Shown here in pieces: positions 9,368 to 17,371 of a stretch of 61,425 bases of DNA. The translations under genes were made by a program, and so were the position numbers. The number at the start of each line of letters is the position of its first letter. Position 1 is the stretch's first letter. The notes beneath the pieces are model-generated. The model did no database searches. It had not been told where the DNA came from and was given only the letters and a program-made list of their open reading frames with translations. The DNA lies in the NCBI GenBank assembly GCA_003942085.1, contig DQIQ01000005.1, positions 1 through 61,425 on the forward strand, read 5' to 3'. The stretch is from Thermoplasmata archaeon (lineage in GTDB: Archaea; Thermoplasmatota; E2; DHVEG-1).

Positions 9368-10072
9368 GTGCCGGAAAGCTTTAGGTTTTCAATCATCATT
9401 CCCGTACTGCATGAATCAGAAATAATTAATGCACACCTGGAATCATTAAAAAAAATCGAGACAGACGAGCCTTTTGAAATCATCGTCGTTGATGGAAGCC
9501 CGGCTCTGGATACAATTAAGGTCATCACGGACAAAACAATCATCACCATCCCGTCCCAACAGGGTCGAGGACGGCAGATGAACGCTGGAGCAGCACGCGC
9601 AACTGGTGATATCCTTGTTTTTCTGCATGTCGATACCTTCCTTCCAACAAACGCTCTTGTCCTGATTCATAAACACCTTCAAAACCATCAGCTTGTCGGA
9701 GGTGCGTTTACCTTACGGATTCGATCACACAATCCTTTGCTCAGAATGATCGCTGCATTCTCCACGCTGCGTTCTCAGATCACTCGAGCCCCGTACGGGG
9801 ATCAGACCATCTTTCTTCGAAAAACCTCTTTTGATGCGCTCGGAGGATACTGGGACATCCCCTTGATGGAGGATGTTGAACTGATGCGACGACTCAAAAA
9901 AAAGAAAGGAAAAATCATCATCCTTCCAAATCCGGTCATCACCTCTGATCGACGATGGAACCAAGAAGGACTCTTGTATACGACTTTACGTGATAGCATC
10001 ATCATCACCCTATACTGGTGCGGAATACCAGCAGAAAAACTCGCGAAATTCTATCCCTGGCAAGAACAATGA
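9368..10072 (+). CDS. Family 2 glycosyltransferase, rSAM/selenodomain-associated type
   Basis: 234 residues starting at GTG, 9 nt after pepD. GT-A fold: FSIIIPVLHESEIINAHL, EIIVVDGSPALDT, GRGRQMNAGA, then DILVFLHVDT (DxD-like) and the acceptor-side signature DQTIFLR..PLMEDVELMRRLKK. This pattern matches the TIGR04283 group found beside ArsS-like radical SAM proteins in arsenosugar or selenodomain clusters. The gene at 13054 is the companion TIGR04282-type transferase. Probable role: transfer of a sugar during synthesis of an unidentified small molecule. Confidence 0.85.
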   Translation: MPESFRFSIIIPVLHESEIINAHLESLKKIETDEPFEIIVVDGSPALDTIKVITDKTIITIPSQQGRGRQMNAGAARATGDILVFLHVDTFLPTNALVLIHKHLQNHQLVGGAFTLRIRSHNPLLRMIAAFSTLRSQITRAPYGDQTIFLRKTSFDALGGYWDIPLMEDVELMRRLKKKKGKIIILPNPVITSDRRWNQEGLLYTTLRDSIIITLYWCGIPAEKLAKFYPWQEQ

Positions 10073-10171
10073 ACCTAATAAATAGGTGAATATGAACCCT
10101 CCTTATACAAATTGATAAATAGAGGTATGGAATTCCGAACACAGAAATCGACACCGGGGAAACTATAAGAT

Positions 10172-11131
10172 ATGTCTCAGATGAAAAATGAGTTCGAGCA
10201 GCGTGTTTTCGACGTCATCCACCATCGATTGCAGTGCATTGATCTCCAAACCATACAGATAAATCTCGGGTTTACCTGTAATCAAACCTGCATGCATTGC
10301 CATGTGAAAGCATCGCCACATAGGAAAGAGCAGATGAACTGGAAAACAATGGAATTGATACTTTCAGTTACCGAAAAATTACCATCGGTCTGTATTGATA
10401 TCACCGGTGGAGCACCTGAGCTTCATCCGCATATCGAAAAATTCCTCAGAAGCCTCGTTTCCCAACACCATCGAATCCAACTACGAACAAATCTTACGAT
10501 TCTCTTAGACCCGCTCTATAAACATTTTCCCTTGCTCTATAAAGAATTAGGAGTAGAGCTGGTTGCATCATTGCCGTGCTATCTTGAAGAGGAGGTCCGT
10601 CTGCAACGCGGAAAAGGTGTGTTTGAGAAAAGCATCGAAGCACTCCAAGTATTAAATAAAATCGGTTATGGGACAACAGAAAAGCTTCCGCTCACGCTTG
10701 TATTCAACCCTCTTGAACCCGTTTTGCCACCAGAACAAAAAGCACTTGAAAACGAGTACCGCAAGCGTCTCGCAGAATGCTATAATATACAGTTCACACG
10801 ACTGATCACCCTGACGAACATGCCGATCGGACGATTCCTCGATGTCTTAAAAGATAAAAAACCAGAGTATATGGCGCTGCTGAAACAATCATTTAATCCA
10901 CAGACCTTACCTTCACTGATGTGTCGTCATCAAATTAACATCGGCTGGGACGGCATCCTTTATGACTGCGATTTTAATCTTGCTGCCGAGCTTTCGGTGA
11001 CATCAACTGTACCACGTCACATCCAGCAATTTGACCAATCGGTGTTATCGACACGGGAGATTCTAACAGGGGATCATTGCTTTGGATGTACCGCGGGTCA
11101 TGGGTCTTCCTGCGAGGGAGCACTAGTGTAA
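10172..11131 (+). CDS. ArsS-like radical SAM / Cys-rich domain protein
   Basis: 319 residues. The radical SAM motif is CNQTCMHC (C36, C40, C43), followed by the SAM-binding DITGGAPE. The C-terminus has MCRHQINIGWDG.LYDCDFN and ends CFGCTAGHGSSCEGALV, the Cys-rich tail of the ArsS / rSAM-selenodomain family (TIGR04167-like). In arsenosugar pathways ArsS adds the 5'-deoxyadenosyl group to dimethylarsenite. No arsM methyltransferase is in the window, so the substrate here is unproven. The Cys-rich tail has Cys throughout and no in-frame TGA. Confidence 0.88.
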   Translation: MSQMKNEFEQRVFDVIHHRLQCIDLQTIQINLGFTCNQTCMHCHVKASPHRKEQMNWKTMELILSVTEKLPSVCIDITGGAPELHPHIEKFLRSLVSQHHRIQLRTNLTILLDPLYKHFPLLYKELGVELVASLPCYLEEEVRLQRGKGVFEKSIEALQVLNKIGYGTTEKLPLTLVFNPLEPVLPPEQKALENEYRKRLAECYNIQFTRLITLTNMPIGRFLDVLKDKKPEYMALLKQSFNPQTLPSLMCRHQINIGWDGILYDCDFNLAAELSVTSTVPRHIQQFDQSVLSTREILTGDHCFGCTAGHGSSCEGALV

Positions 11132-11155
11132 TGGGAGATTATTACTGAAGAAATT

Positions 11156-11875
11156 ATGAAAAAGGAAAAACTAAAAAATAATGAACCAAACGACTGGTGG
11201 AAACCGGTCGTCTTGATCACACTCATCATAACAGTCTTTATTGTCGTAAATGTATATGGATTCGGGGGGAAAATCGAGGAGTTACAACACTGGATCAGAT
11301 CATTAGGTCTTTGGGGACCGCTTGCGTTCTTTGTCGTCTACCTCGGGGCGGTGATTGCGACAATCCCTGGGACCATCTTTGGGGTGATTGCTGGCGCGCT
11401 GTTCGGCTCATTCGTAGGGGTCATCCTCATCAGTGTCGCATCAACGGTCGGCGCGAGCCTTACATTCCTTATCGCCCGCTATTTTGCTCGTGATGCAGTG
11501 GCTCGATGGCTCTCAAAAAACAAGACAATGAAACGGCTTGATACCCTCACCGAGGAACACGGCATGTTCATCGTCGGGTTAACCAGATTGATCCCGTTAT
11601 TCCCCTTCACCTTATTGAATTACGGGTTTGGTCTGACGAGAGTCTCATTTAAGACCTACTTGTTCTGGTCGTGGCTCTGCATGCTCCCTGGCACTATAAT
11701 CGTGGTTGTCGGTACTGATGCTCTCACCCAGGGGCTCACCCAAGGACGAGTTCCCTGGGTGTTAGTAGGTGTTTTAATCATTACTGTACTCACACTCGGA
11801 CTTATCGTTTGGTACGCACGACGACAATTACAAGAGAAAAGAAAAAACCAGGATGAATCACCAATAAAAAAATAA
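11156..11875 (+). CDS. TVP38/TMEM64 (DedA-like) membrane protein
   Basis: 239 residues with about six hydrophobic segments. The family core motif GTIFGVIAGALFGSFVGVILISVASTVGA is followed by FLIARYFARD and the conserved LTRLIPLFPFTLLNYGFGLT. The cytoplasmic C-terminus is basic. TVP38-type proteins are regular members of rSAM/selenodomain clusters; transport or scrambling of a lipid-linked or small product is a guess from the family. It starts 24 nt after the radical SAM gene. Confidence 0.88.
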   Translation: MKKEKLKNNEPNDWWKPVVLITLIITVFIVVNVYGFGGKIEELQHWIRSLGLWGPLAFFVVYLGAVIATIPGTIFGVIAGALFGSFVGVILISVASTVGASLTFLIARYFARDAVARWLSKNKTMKRLDTLTEEHGMFIVGLTRLIPLFPFTLLNYGFGLTRVSFKTYLFWSWLCMLPGTIIVVVGTDALTQGLTQGRVPWVLVGVLIITVLTLGLIVWYARRQLQEKRKNQDESPIKK

Positions 11876-11908
11876 TATTTGATTCCCTAAAAAAGATTTG
11901 AGATTGCC

Positions 11909-13057
11909 ATGGTTGGACAAAACGATGGAACCAAAAAATCATCAAATACAAAAGAAATAATGGCTACCGTTGTTTCTGAATATATCGAGAGATGCACCAG
12001 CTGTCATTGTTGCATGGACGTCTGTCCAGTCACTAAAGATGCGTTTTCTATTGATGAGCTGAACCAGGCATCAAAAGAAGGCCAAGAGGTCCCTACGAAC
12101 ATCAAAGAGTTCGCGTTCCACTGCATACAATGTGGGAAATGCGTTCCGGTCTGCCCGGTGAGCATTCGCAGAGATTTAATGGTTCGATACATTAAATGGA
12201 AAGTAAGGGACCAAAAGCCTTGGAACTATAGGCGATACCTTTTCATCAAAGGACCGGATCTGACTGGTTTAAAAGGAATTATACAGCGACTGTATATTGT
12301 ATTAAAAAAAATAACAACCCGCAATCTTTCTTGCTTCATGGAAACAACACCAACCAAGAAGGCTGATGTGCTTTTCTACCCGGGCTGTTACATCTACTCA
12401 ACAAAAACGGTTCGACAGACGCTCCGATTACTTGATCATCTCGGTTGTTTGTATACGGTTCTGGGGGGTGTTACTTCATGCTGTGGCGCACCGCATATGT
12501 TACAGGGTGAGTTTGAACAGGCTGATCACGCCTGTGAGGTATTATCAAAGAAAATAAAATTTATCGATCCTAAGATAGTAATTACTGCGTGTGCTGAATG
12601 CTTTGAAGTCCTCGAACAAATAAAAAAATCATCTGATGAAAAATTCGAGGTTCTCAGCGTCGCACAATACCTCATACAACAGAAGAACAAATTCCCTGAT
12701 ATGAAAATCAGAGGGAAGATAACGGTCCATGACTCCTGCCGATTCCAGAAAGAGACGCCGCAAGGCTTGGCAGCGCGAGACGCAGCATCTACCTTCGGCC
12801 AATTCGTAGAGTTTCCCTTAGGTCACCAGTCCTCCTGCTGTTATCAGTGGAACCATGGGAACGACCCGGGGAATAACCTTCGTTTGGCCAACTACTTTTC
12901 AGCGATAAAAAATCTTGCCCCAACCCTGGCGTGTAACTGTCTTACCTGCTATGAAGAGCTGAAAAAGATACGCACCGATATCGAGATCATTGATGTGTTG
13001 CAACTCTTCGAAGAAGCACTTGATGCAACATCATCAAAGGAGCAAAAACACCGATGA
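11909..13057 (+). CDS. (Fe-S)-binding CCG-domain oxidoreductase (HdrD/GlpC-like)
   Basis: 382 residues. Two 4Fe-4S motifs: CTSCHCCMDVCP (from C29) and CIQCGKCVPVCP. Two CCG domains follow: the first has FYPGCY, TSCCGAP and ACAECFEVL, the second VHDSCRF, SSCCYQWN and ACNCLTCYEEL. In the second CCG domain the usual glycine after the Cys pair is Tyr (CCY), which may alter its cluster. Such proteins pass electrons in disulfide- or lactate/glycerol-type oxidoreductases. Within this cluster it is probably the redox partner. It overlaps the next gene by 4 nt (ATGA). Confidence 0.87.
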   Translation: MVGQNDGTKKSSNTKEIMATVVSEYIERCTSCHCCMDVCPVTKDAFSIDELNQASKEGQEVPTNIKEFAFHCIQCGKCVPVCPVSIRRDLMVRYIKWKVRDQKPWNYRRYLFIKGPDLTGLKGIIQRLYIVLKKITTRNLSCFMETTPTKKADVLFYPGCYIYSTKTVRQTLRLLDHLGCLYTVLGGVTSCCGAPHMLQGEFEQADHACEVLSKKIKFIDPKIVITACAECFEVLEQIKKSSDEKFEVLSVAQYLIQQKNKFPDMKIRGKITVHDSCRFQKETPQGLAARDAASTFGQFVEFPLGHQSSCCYQWNHGNDPGNNLRLANYFSAIKNLAPTLACNCLTCYEELKKIRTDIEIIDVLQLFEEALDATSSKEQKHR

Positions 13058-13761
13058 AGAACCATAATGCCTGCCTATTGTTGTTCGTAAAATACCCGGA
13101 AAAGGGCCAGGTGAAACTCAGGCTCTCCGCAGATCTTAACGTTGATATTGTTCAAGAACTGTATCGTCGTTTTGTGTACGATACACTTGCTACAGTAAAA
13201 AAAATTGATGCCGAGATCTTTGTCTGTTTTTTTCCGCCTGACGCTCAGAAAAAATTTCAAGAATGGCTAGGGTCAGACTTAGTGTTTCTTCCTCAGCAAG
13301 GAACTGATCTAGGGGAGCGGATGAAAAACAGTTTTTCTTCTGCGTTTTTACAAGGGTTTCGACGAGTCATCCTCATGGGAAGCGACAGCCCTGATCTTCC
13401 CGCAAGCTTTCTTCAAAACAGTCTTGCAGAGCTACAAACCCATGATGTGGTGCTAGGACCATCATCTGACGGTGGATACTATCTCATCGGATTTCGAGAC
13501 ACCAGCTTTGATCCCTTGGTATTTGATGATATTCACTGGAGTAGCCCACGCGTGCTAAAAGAAACAATGGAGAAGATACAATGCAAGAAGAATCGTCTTA
13601 GTCTTTTACCGGTATGGAGTGATGTCGATACCATAATCGATTTGAAAAATCTGATTCAACGAAACCGAAATACATCCTTTAAATCCTCCCAGACGATAAC
13701 CTTTGTGCAACAAAATAAGATACTACTGGAGGACGATGATGTCACCAAACCAAAAAAGTAA
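13054..13761 (+). CDS. DUF2064 / TIGR04282-type glycosyltransferase
   Basis: 235 residues, translationally coupled to the Fe-S gene by an ATGA overlap. Nucleotide-sugar transferase-like fold: LLLFVKYPEKGQVKLRL at the N-terminus (the usual KxPxxGxVKTRL-like signature), ILMGSDSPDLPA, and LGPSSDGGYYLIGF. This is the second transferase of the rSAM/selenodomain cluster, paired with the gene at 9368. The last 20 or so residues overlap the start region of the next gene. Confidence 0.87.
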   Translation: MKNHNACLLLFVKYPEKGQVKLRLSADLNVDIVQELYRRFVYDTLATVKKIDAEIFVCFFPPDAQKKFQEWLGSDLVFLPQQGTDLGERMKNSFSSAFLQGFRRVILMGSDSPDLPASFLQNSLAELQTHDVVLGPSSDGGYYLIGFRDTSFDPLVFDDIHWSSPRVLKETMEKIQCKKNRLSLLPVWSDVDTIIDLKNLIQRNRNTSFKSSQTITFVQQNKILLEDDDVTKPKK

Positions 13762-14170
13762 AACAGAAACCACATTTTTGAAAGACAAAAAAACCCTGCT
13801 CCTCTACTCATTATATCTTTCGATCGGGAGCGTATCATTATTTGCCTCGATGGTTGCTCTGAACACCGCATACCAAGGATTGATCTGGAGCTACTCGACC
13901 AGATATATCGTGAACTCAATTGCTCTAGCACTCGCCTTGTTTCTCGCCGGCATCTTGCTCATTATCGCATGCATCGGGCTTCTGAAGGAAAGGCCGTCTG
14001 CTCGGGTATTTGGATTTGCTGGGTTTGGGTTTCTCATCGCGTATTCCTTGTTCGTCCTGTTTATCGACCATTATGTCGCCTACACACTGGTTTACATGCT
14101 CATCCTGCTTATTCTCTTCGCTCTCATCCTTGCAGTAGCGGTATTCTTCTTGCATAAAAAACGTCGTTGA
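13739..14170 (+). CDS. Small four-helix membrane protein
   Basis: 143 residues with four predicted transmembrane helices (about 25-48, 60-85, 92-112 and 118-138) and a basic C-terminus. The start is set by GGAGGA at 13728-13733, 5 nt before the ATG at 13739, inside the end of the transferase gene. A longer GTG-started frame from 13703 lacks such a site. No family recognised. Position at the end of the rSAM cluster suggests co-transcription. Confidence 0.65.
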   Translation: MSPNQKSKTETTFLKDKKTLLLYSLYLSIGSVSLFASMVALNTAYQGLIWSYSTRYIVNSIALALALFLAGILLIIACIGLLKERPSARVFGFAGFGFLIAYSLFVLFIDHYVAYTLVYMLILLILFALILAVAVFFLHKKRR

Positions 14171-14190
14171 TCAATCTTGAGTCTCGGTGA

Positions 14191-15069
14191 TCATATAGAC
14201 AGTTTTCTGAACACCAGATAAACAAAGAAAACCAGCATTCCGAAGATAAAGACGGTACACACCATCGCGTCACGCTCTTCTTCTAATGAGAAGACGTTCT
14301 GAGTAAAAGTATTGTCTCGTACGACGGTATGATACTCAGGAGACGGTTTATGGAGCCCGATTTGATCTTGGATGAAGGTATTGCCGATCACCTGGTTGTC
14401 GTAGGATTCTCGGATGTTCACCCCAGTGTATCCGTTCTGAGAAAACGTGTTGTTCAGGATACAATTGTTATTTGAGAACTCATACAACCCGAACCCATTG
14501 GCAGGCTGATCAAAAACGACATTCCCAATGAGCCTGTTGTTTGATGCGTGGTTGAAATAGACCCCACAGCGCCCATTATGAAAAATCGTGTTATTGGCAA
14601 TGAGATTGTAGCCTGCGGTAAACCCAAGCTGCATCCCATAAAAATTATCAGTGATGATGTTGTTTGAAATCGTGTTATTATCTGAGTTGATGTAGATGCC
14701 AGCGAACGGAAATTTTTTCTCACTATGGGTGATCGTAAAACCAGAGACCGTGCTATGACCTGCATCAAGGCTGATGACGTATCCTTCAGCATCCCCATCA
14801 AGTATCGTACTACCTTTCTTATCGCCAATGAGATGAACAGGCGTGGAAATTATGATCTGTCCGTGATACGTCCCTGAAAAAACCTGGATGGTAACGCCAG
14901 AGGAGACATTATCCAGTGCATCCTGAATCATTGTGTAATTCCCTGGTCCGTTCCCTCCGACAAAGAGAGTTGGTATGGCAATCTCCTCAGCGGATGCACT
15001 TGAGAAAATAAATGGAAAAATACAAAATAATGTAAGGATTCCAACCCCAAGGATACTTGTTTTTTTCAT
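14191..15069 (-). CDS. NosD-like right-handed beta-helix surface protein
   Basis: 292 residues. A signal peptide (1-27) is followed by FVGGNGPGNYTMIQDALDNV and TIQVFSGTYHGQI, typical of archaeal NosD/pectate-lyase-like repeats. About eight parallel beta-helix rungs follow with N-N-x-I and G-V/I-x-I patterns (NNTISNNIITDN, NLIANNTIFHN and so on). A C-terminal transmembrane helix (about 268-288) anchors it. It is probably exported and displayed on the cell surface; ligand unknown. It converges with the membrane gene at 13739. Confidence 0.82.
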   Translation of the reverse strand: MKKTSILGVGILTLFCIFPFIFSSASAEEIAIPTLFVGGNGPGNYTMIQDALDNVSSGVTIQVFSGTYHGQIIISTPVHLIGDKKGSTILDGDAEGYVISLDAGHSTVSGFTITHSEKKFPFAGIYINSDNNTISNNIITDNFYGMQLGFTAGYNLIANNTIFHNGRCGVYFNHASNNRLIGNVVFDQPANGFGLYEFSNNNCILNNTFSQNGYTGVNIRESYDNQVIGNTFIQDQIGLHKPSPEYHTVVRDNTFTQNVFSLEEERDAMVCTVFIFGMLVFFVYLVFRKLSI

Positions 15070-15171
15070 ACGTCTTTATACCTGACATCAGGAGAGAGAA
15101 CTAATAGTTTTTGGAACGCATAAGTTTTTAGTTCAGGATGTGTTTTCCTTGCTTCATCTAGAGGTGAAACC

Positions 15172-15510
15172 ATGACAAAAACAACCGTTATTTTACATAG
15201 TGAATCCCTAGGAAGAGGAAGTGATGAGCTAGGAAAATCAATGACTGGAGCATTCCTGCTAAAGTTATGGGGATCAGACAGAAAACCAGATACGATTATT
15301 TTTTATAACTCAGCGGTGCATCTGCTTACCGAAAAGTCATCGGTGTTGGACTCCTTAACCGGGCTTTCCAAGGCTGGTGTTGATCTTGTCGCCTGCCAGA
15401 AATGCATCGGATATTATGAACTCGAAAAGAAGGTCGTCATCGGTCGGATAGTCGAGATGCAGGAAATCGTAGGGATTTTGATGAAATCAGATAAAGTGAT
15501 TACTCCATAA
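15172..15510 (+). CDS. YedF-like DsrE-family protein (selenodomain partner)
   Basis: 112 residues matching the C-terminal DsrE-like domain of selenium-associated YedF: SESLGRGSDELGKSM, IIFYNSAVHLLTEKSSVLD, then ACQKCIGYYEL (C75, C78) and IVEMQEIVGIL. The N-terminal TusA/SirA domain of fused YedF is absent, so this is a stand-alone version. DsrE proteins relay sulfur (or selenium) on Cys. Its place near the ArsS-like cluster fits the known association of selenodomain genes with such clusters. It is separated from that cluster by one convergent gene. Confidence 0.82.
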   Translation: MTKTTVILHSESLGRGSDELGKSMTGAFLLKLWGSDRKPDTIIFYNSAVHLLTEKSSVLDSLTGLSKAGVDLVACQKCIGYYELEKKVVIGRIVEMQEIVGILMKSDKVITP

Positions 15511-15586
15511 TGAACTCATCATTAGAGTAAAATAAATACAGCGGGGGTTCTCAGTTAGATTCCCGTAAATGAACACATCAGCAATC

Positions 15587-16261
15587 CTAATGTAGAAGCT
15601 CAGACGATAACGCTTTTTTCTCCCCAAATAAAAAAGAAGTCTCCAGAGGGAGCTTTGTCGGTTTACTCATCTCTAGTTTCAAGATGGTATCGATACCTTG
15701 TGAGGGAAGATGGGCTAGCGCCCCCATCTTTGCGTCAAATAAGAGAATGAACGTGTTGCATACCATACTGATCTCCTGCTTTCGCAGATCATGTAAAAAA
15801 TTATAGAACTCATCTAATTCCTCTCCTGTTGGTTTTGAGAAGTTGATGAGTTGTGAGAGGGAATCGATGATGACGATATCCGGGTTTGTTTTCTCAATGC
15901 CGTAGTGGATGATTTCTTTCATCGTGTGAAGATCCCGCGGTGGTTTATGGTACAGAACCCTATCGATGTTTTCTTCTACAGGGAATGCAAATCCGGAGAC
16001 GCAATCGATGAAAAAAACTCGTTTTTGATCAAGGGGTTTTTGCTCTAACGCATGTCTCATGTAGTCGTGACTTCGTGTCAATGAAACATAGAGGACATTG
16101 GTGAAATGATTTGATTTGATTTTATTAAAAAAATCAATCAGCTGAGTAAATTCCATTGAGTCATGGAGCACGAGGAGGATTCCGTCGAGGTTTTTCATTT
16201 CCTCATCAACATCATTGTGTATCGCGCGCCAGTACCTTATTTCGCCTTCTTTTTCCATCAT
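15587..16261 (-). CDS. P-loop-less KaiC/RecA-fold protein A
   Basis: 224 residues, soluble. The fold pattern follows KaiC-like RecA domains: strand GILLVLHDSM, helix, NVLYVSLTRSHDYM, RVFFIDCVSG, and the Walker-B-like DIVIIDSLSQLINF. There is no Walker A anywhere. It is a close paralogue of the next gene upstream (shared ...FIDCVSGF, PPR/SNLxxMKxxI and SQxINFxxPTxEELxxFYxFL). It is the last gene of the leftward sensory operon. It probably acts as a non-catalytic binding partner or regulator; this is inference. Confidence 0.72.
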   Translation of the reverse strand: MMEKEGEIRYWRAIHNDVDEEMKNLDGILLVLHDSMEFTQLIDFFNKIKSNHFTNVLYVSLTRSHDYMRHALEQKPLDQKRVFFIDCVSGFAFPVEENIDRVLYHKPPRDLHTMKEIIHYGIEKTNPDIVIIDSLSQLINFSKPTGEELDEFYNFLHDLRKQEISMVCNTFILLFDAKMGALAHLPSQGIDTILKLEMSKPTKLPLETSFLFGEKKALSSELLH

Positions 16262-16271
16262 ATGAATCGCT

Positions 16272-16895
16272 CTAATCTTTCCATTCTGGTTTTTCTTTTA
16301 TGACTTCTAGCTTCATGATCGTGTCCGTGAACAGGGTAGGGAGTGTTTTCATTGACCCCATTTTATCATCATAGAGGAGGATGATGGCATCGCGAGTGAT
16401 GTTGAGGGTGTCTTCTTTTACAGATCTAAGAAAGGTGTAGAAATCGTGAAGTTCTTCTTCTGTCGGCATGGTGAAATTTATAAATTGTGAGATTGAGTCG
16501 ACGATGATGACATTGGGGTTTGACCACCGAATGTTATCCAAAATCAAATGTTTCATTTCCTCTAAATTACTGGGAGGGCTTCGGTAGACGCAGTCTGCCG
16601 TATCATGATGGTCAAGGAGGAAGCCGGAGACACAGTCGACGATAAAGAGCTTCTTTGAAGGCAAGGGAAACATTTGTAGGGTTTTTTTGATATGATCATA
16701 ACTGTTGATCAGGGAGATATAAAGGATCGTTATCTCCTTGTTTTTTCGCAGGTTTTTTAGAAAATCGACAAGGTCTGAGAACTCTATGGAGTTGTGGGTA
16801 AGCAAGATTAAGCCATGGAGAGATTCAAAGGTTATACTGATTTCTTTTCGTATTTCTTTCCAATAGTTTATCTGAACTATATTGAGTTCTTCCAT
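16272..16895 (-). CDS. P-loop-less KaiC/RecA-fold protein B
   Basis: About 207 residues. Paralogue of the protein encoded at 15587 with the same strand order: LILLTHNSIEF, ITILYISLINSYDHI, LFIVDCVSGFLL, VIIVDSISQFINFTMPTEEELHDFY. No Walker A. I choose the ATG at 16895 because GAGAGG (16900-16905) lies just upstream and the start then aligns with the paralogue; an alternative start is at 16910. It lies 10 nt from its paralogue and 32 nt after the receiver gene, in one operon. Confidence 0.72.
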   Translation of the reverse strand: MEELNIVQINYWKEIRKEISITFESLHGLILLTHNSIEFSDLVDFLKNLRKNKEITILYISLINSYDHIKKTLQMFPLPSKKLFIVDCVSGFLLDHHDTADCVYRSPPSNLEEMKHLILDNIRWSNPNVIIVDSISQFINFTMPTEEELHDFYTFLRSVKEDTLNITRDAIILLYDDKMGSMKTLPTLFTDTIMKLEVIKEKPEWKD

Positions 16896-16927
16896 AGGTC
16901 CTCTCATCATCAGTCCAGCGTAATTGT

Positions 16928-17302
16928 TTAGATAGCAGGACTACGCAGGATATGTTGGTGGATCGTGTTGATGAGGTCAGGAAACTCAAATGGTTTGGTG
17001 ATGTAATCGACGATTCCCAGTTGGAAGAGTTTTCGTTTTTCTTCATCTGAATATCGCACGACCGAGAGAAGGATTATCTTTGGTTTGGTTTTTTTTGCTT
17101 TGAGTTGTTCAAGGATTTCTCTGGTGGTAAGACCCGGCATCATGACGTCAAGGGTGACAAGGTCTGGTGTGAAATCATCGATTTTTTTGAGAAAATCATC
17201 ACCATTCTCCGCGGTGACGGTCACAAATCCTTCTTTGTGGAGCATGAGATTAATCATTTCTCTCAGATCGGGTTCATCATCTACGATCATTATTTTCGTC
17301 AT
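16928..17302 (-). CDS. Single-domain response regulator
   Basis: 124 residues, a receiver domain only. Acidic pocket DD at 8-9, phospho-acceptor Asp52 (LVTLDVMMPG), Ser80 at the end of beta4, Lys103 (YITKPF). All switch residues are present. With no output domain it must act by protein contact, for instance on the neighbouring KaiC-like proteins or other receivers. It is downstream of the double kinase at 17372. A paired GTAAT box lies in the 69-nt gap between them, and GTGAGGGA serves as ribosome-binding site. Confidence 0.93.
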   Translation of the reverse strand: MTKIMIVDDEPDLREMINLMLHKEGFVTVTAENGDDFLKKIDDFTPDLVTLDVMMPGLTTREILEQLKAKKTKPKIILLSVVRYSDEEKRKLFQLGIVDYITKPFEFPDLINTIHQHILRSPAI

Positions 17303-17321
17303 TTTCCCTCACTTTACTTAA

Positions 17322-17339
17322 GTAATGTTAATGTAATGT
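17322..17339 (+). promoter_or_regulatory. GTAAT box site A (two units, 11-bp period)
   Basis: GTAATGT starts at 17322 and again at 17333, 11 bp apart, between the double-kinase gene and the receiver gene, 20 nt from the receiver ATG. The units point away from the receiver gene, unlike the four canonical promoters. Confidence 0.6.
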
Positions 17340-17371
17340 TTTTTTTAATAGTTTCCGTTCATGTTCTATGT

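Noticed and set aside
10172..11131. Selenocysteine in the ArsS-like protein's Cys-rich tail
   Set aside because: All tail positions are encoded as Cys and the frame ends at a normal TAA; no in-frame TGA is present.
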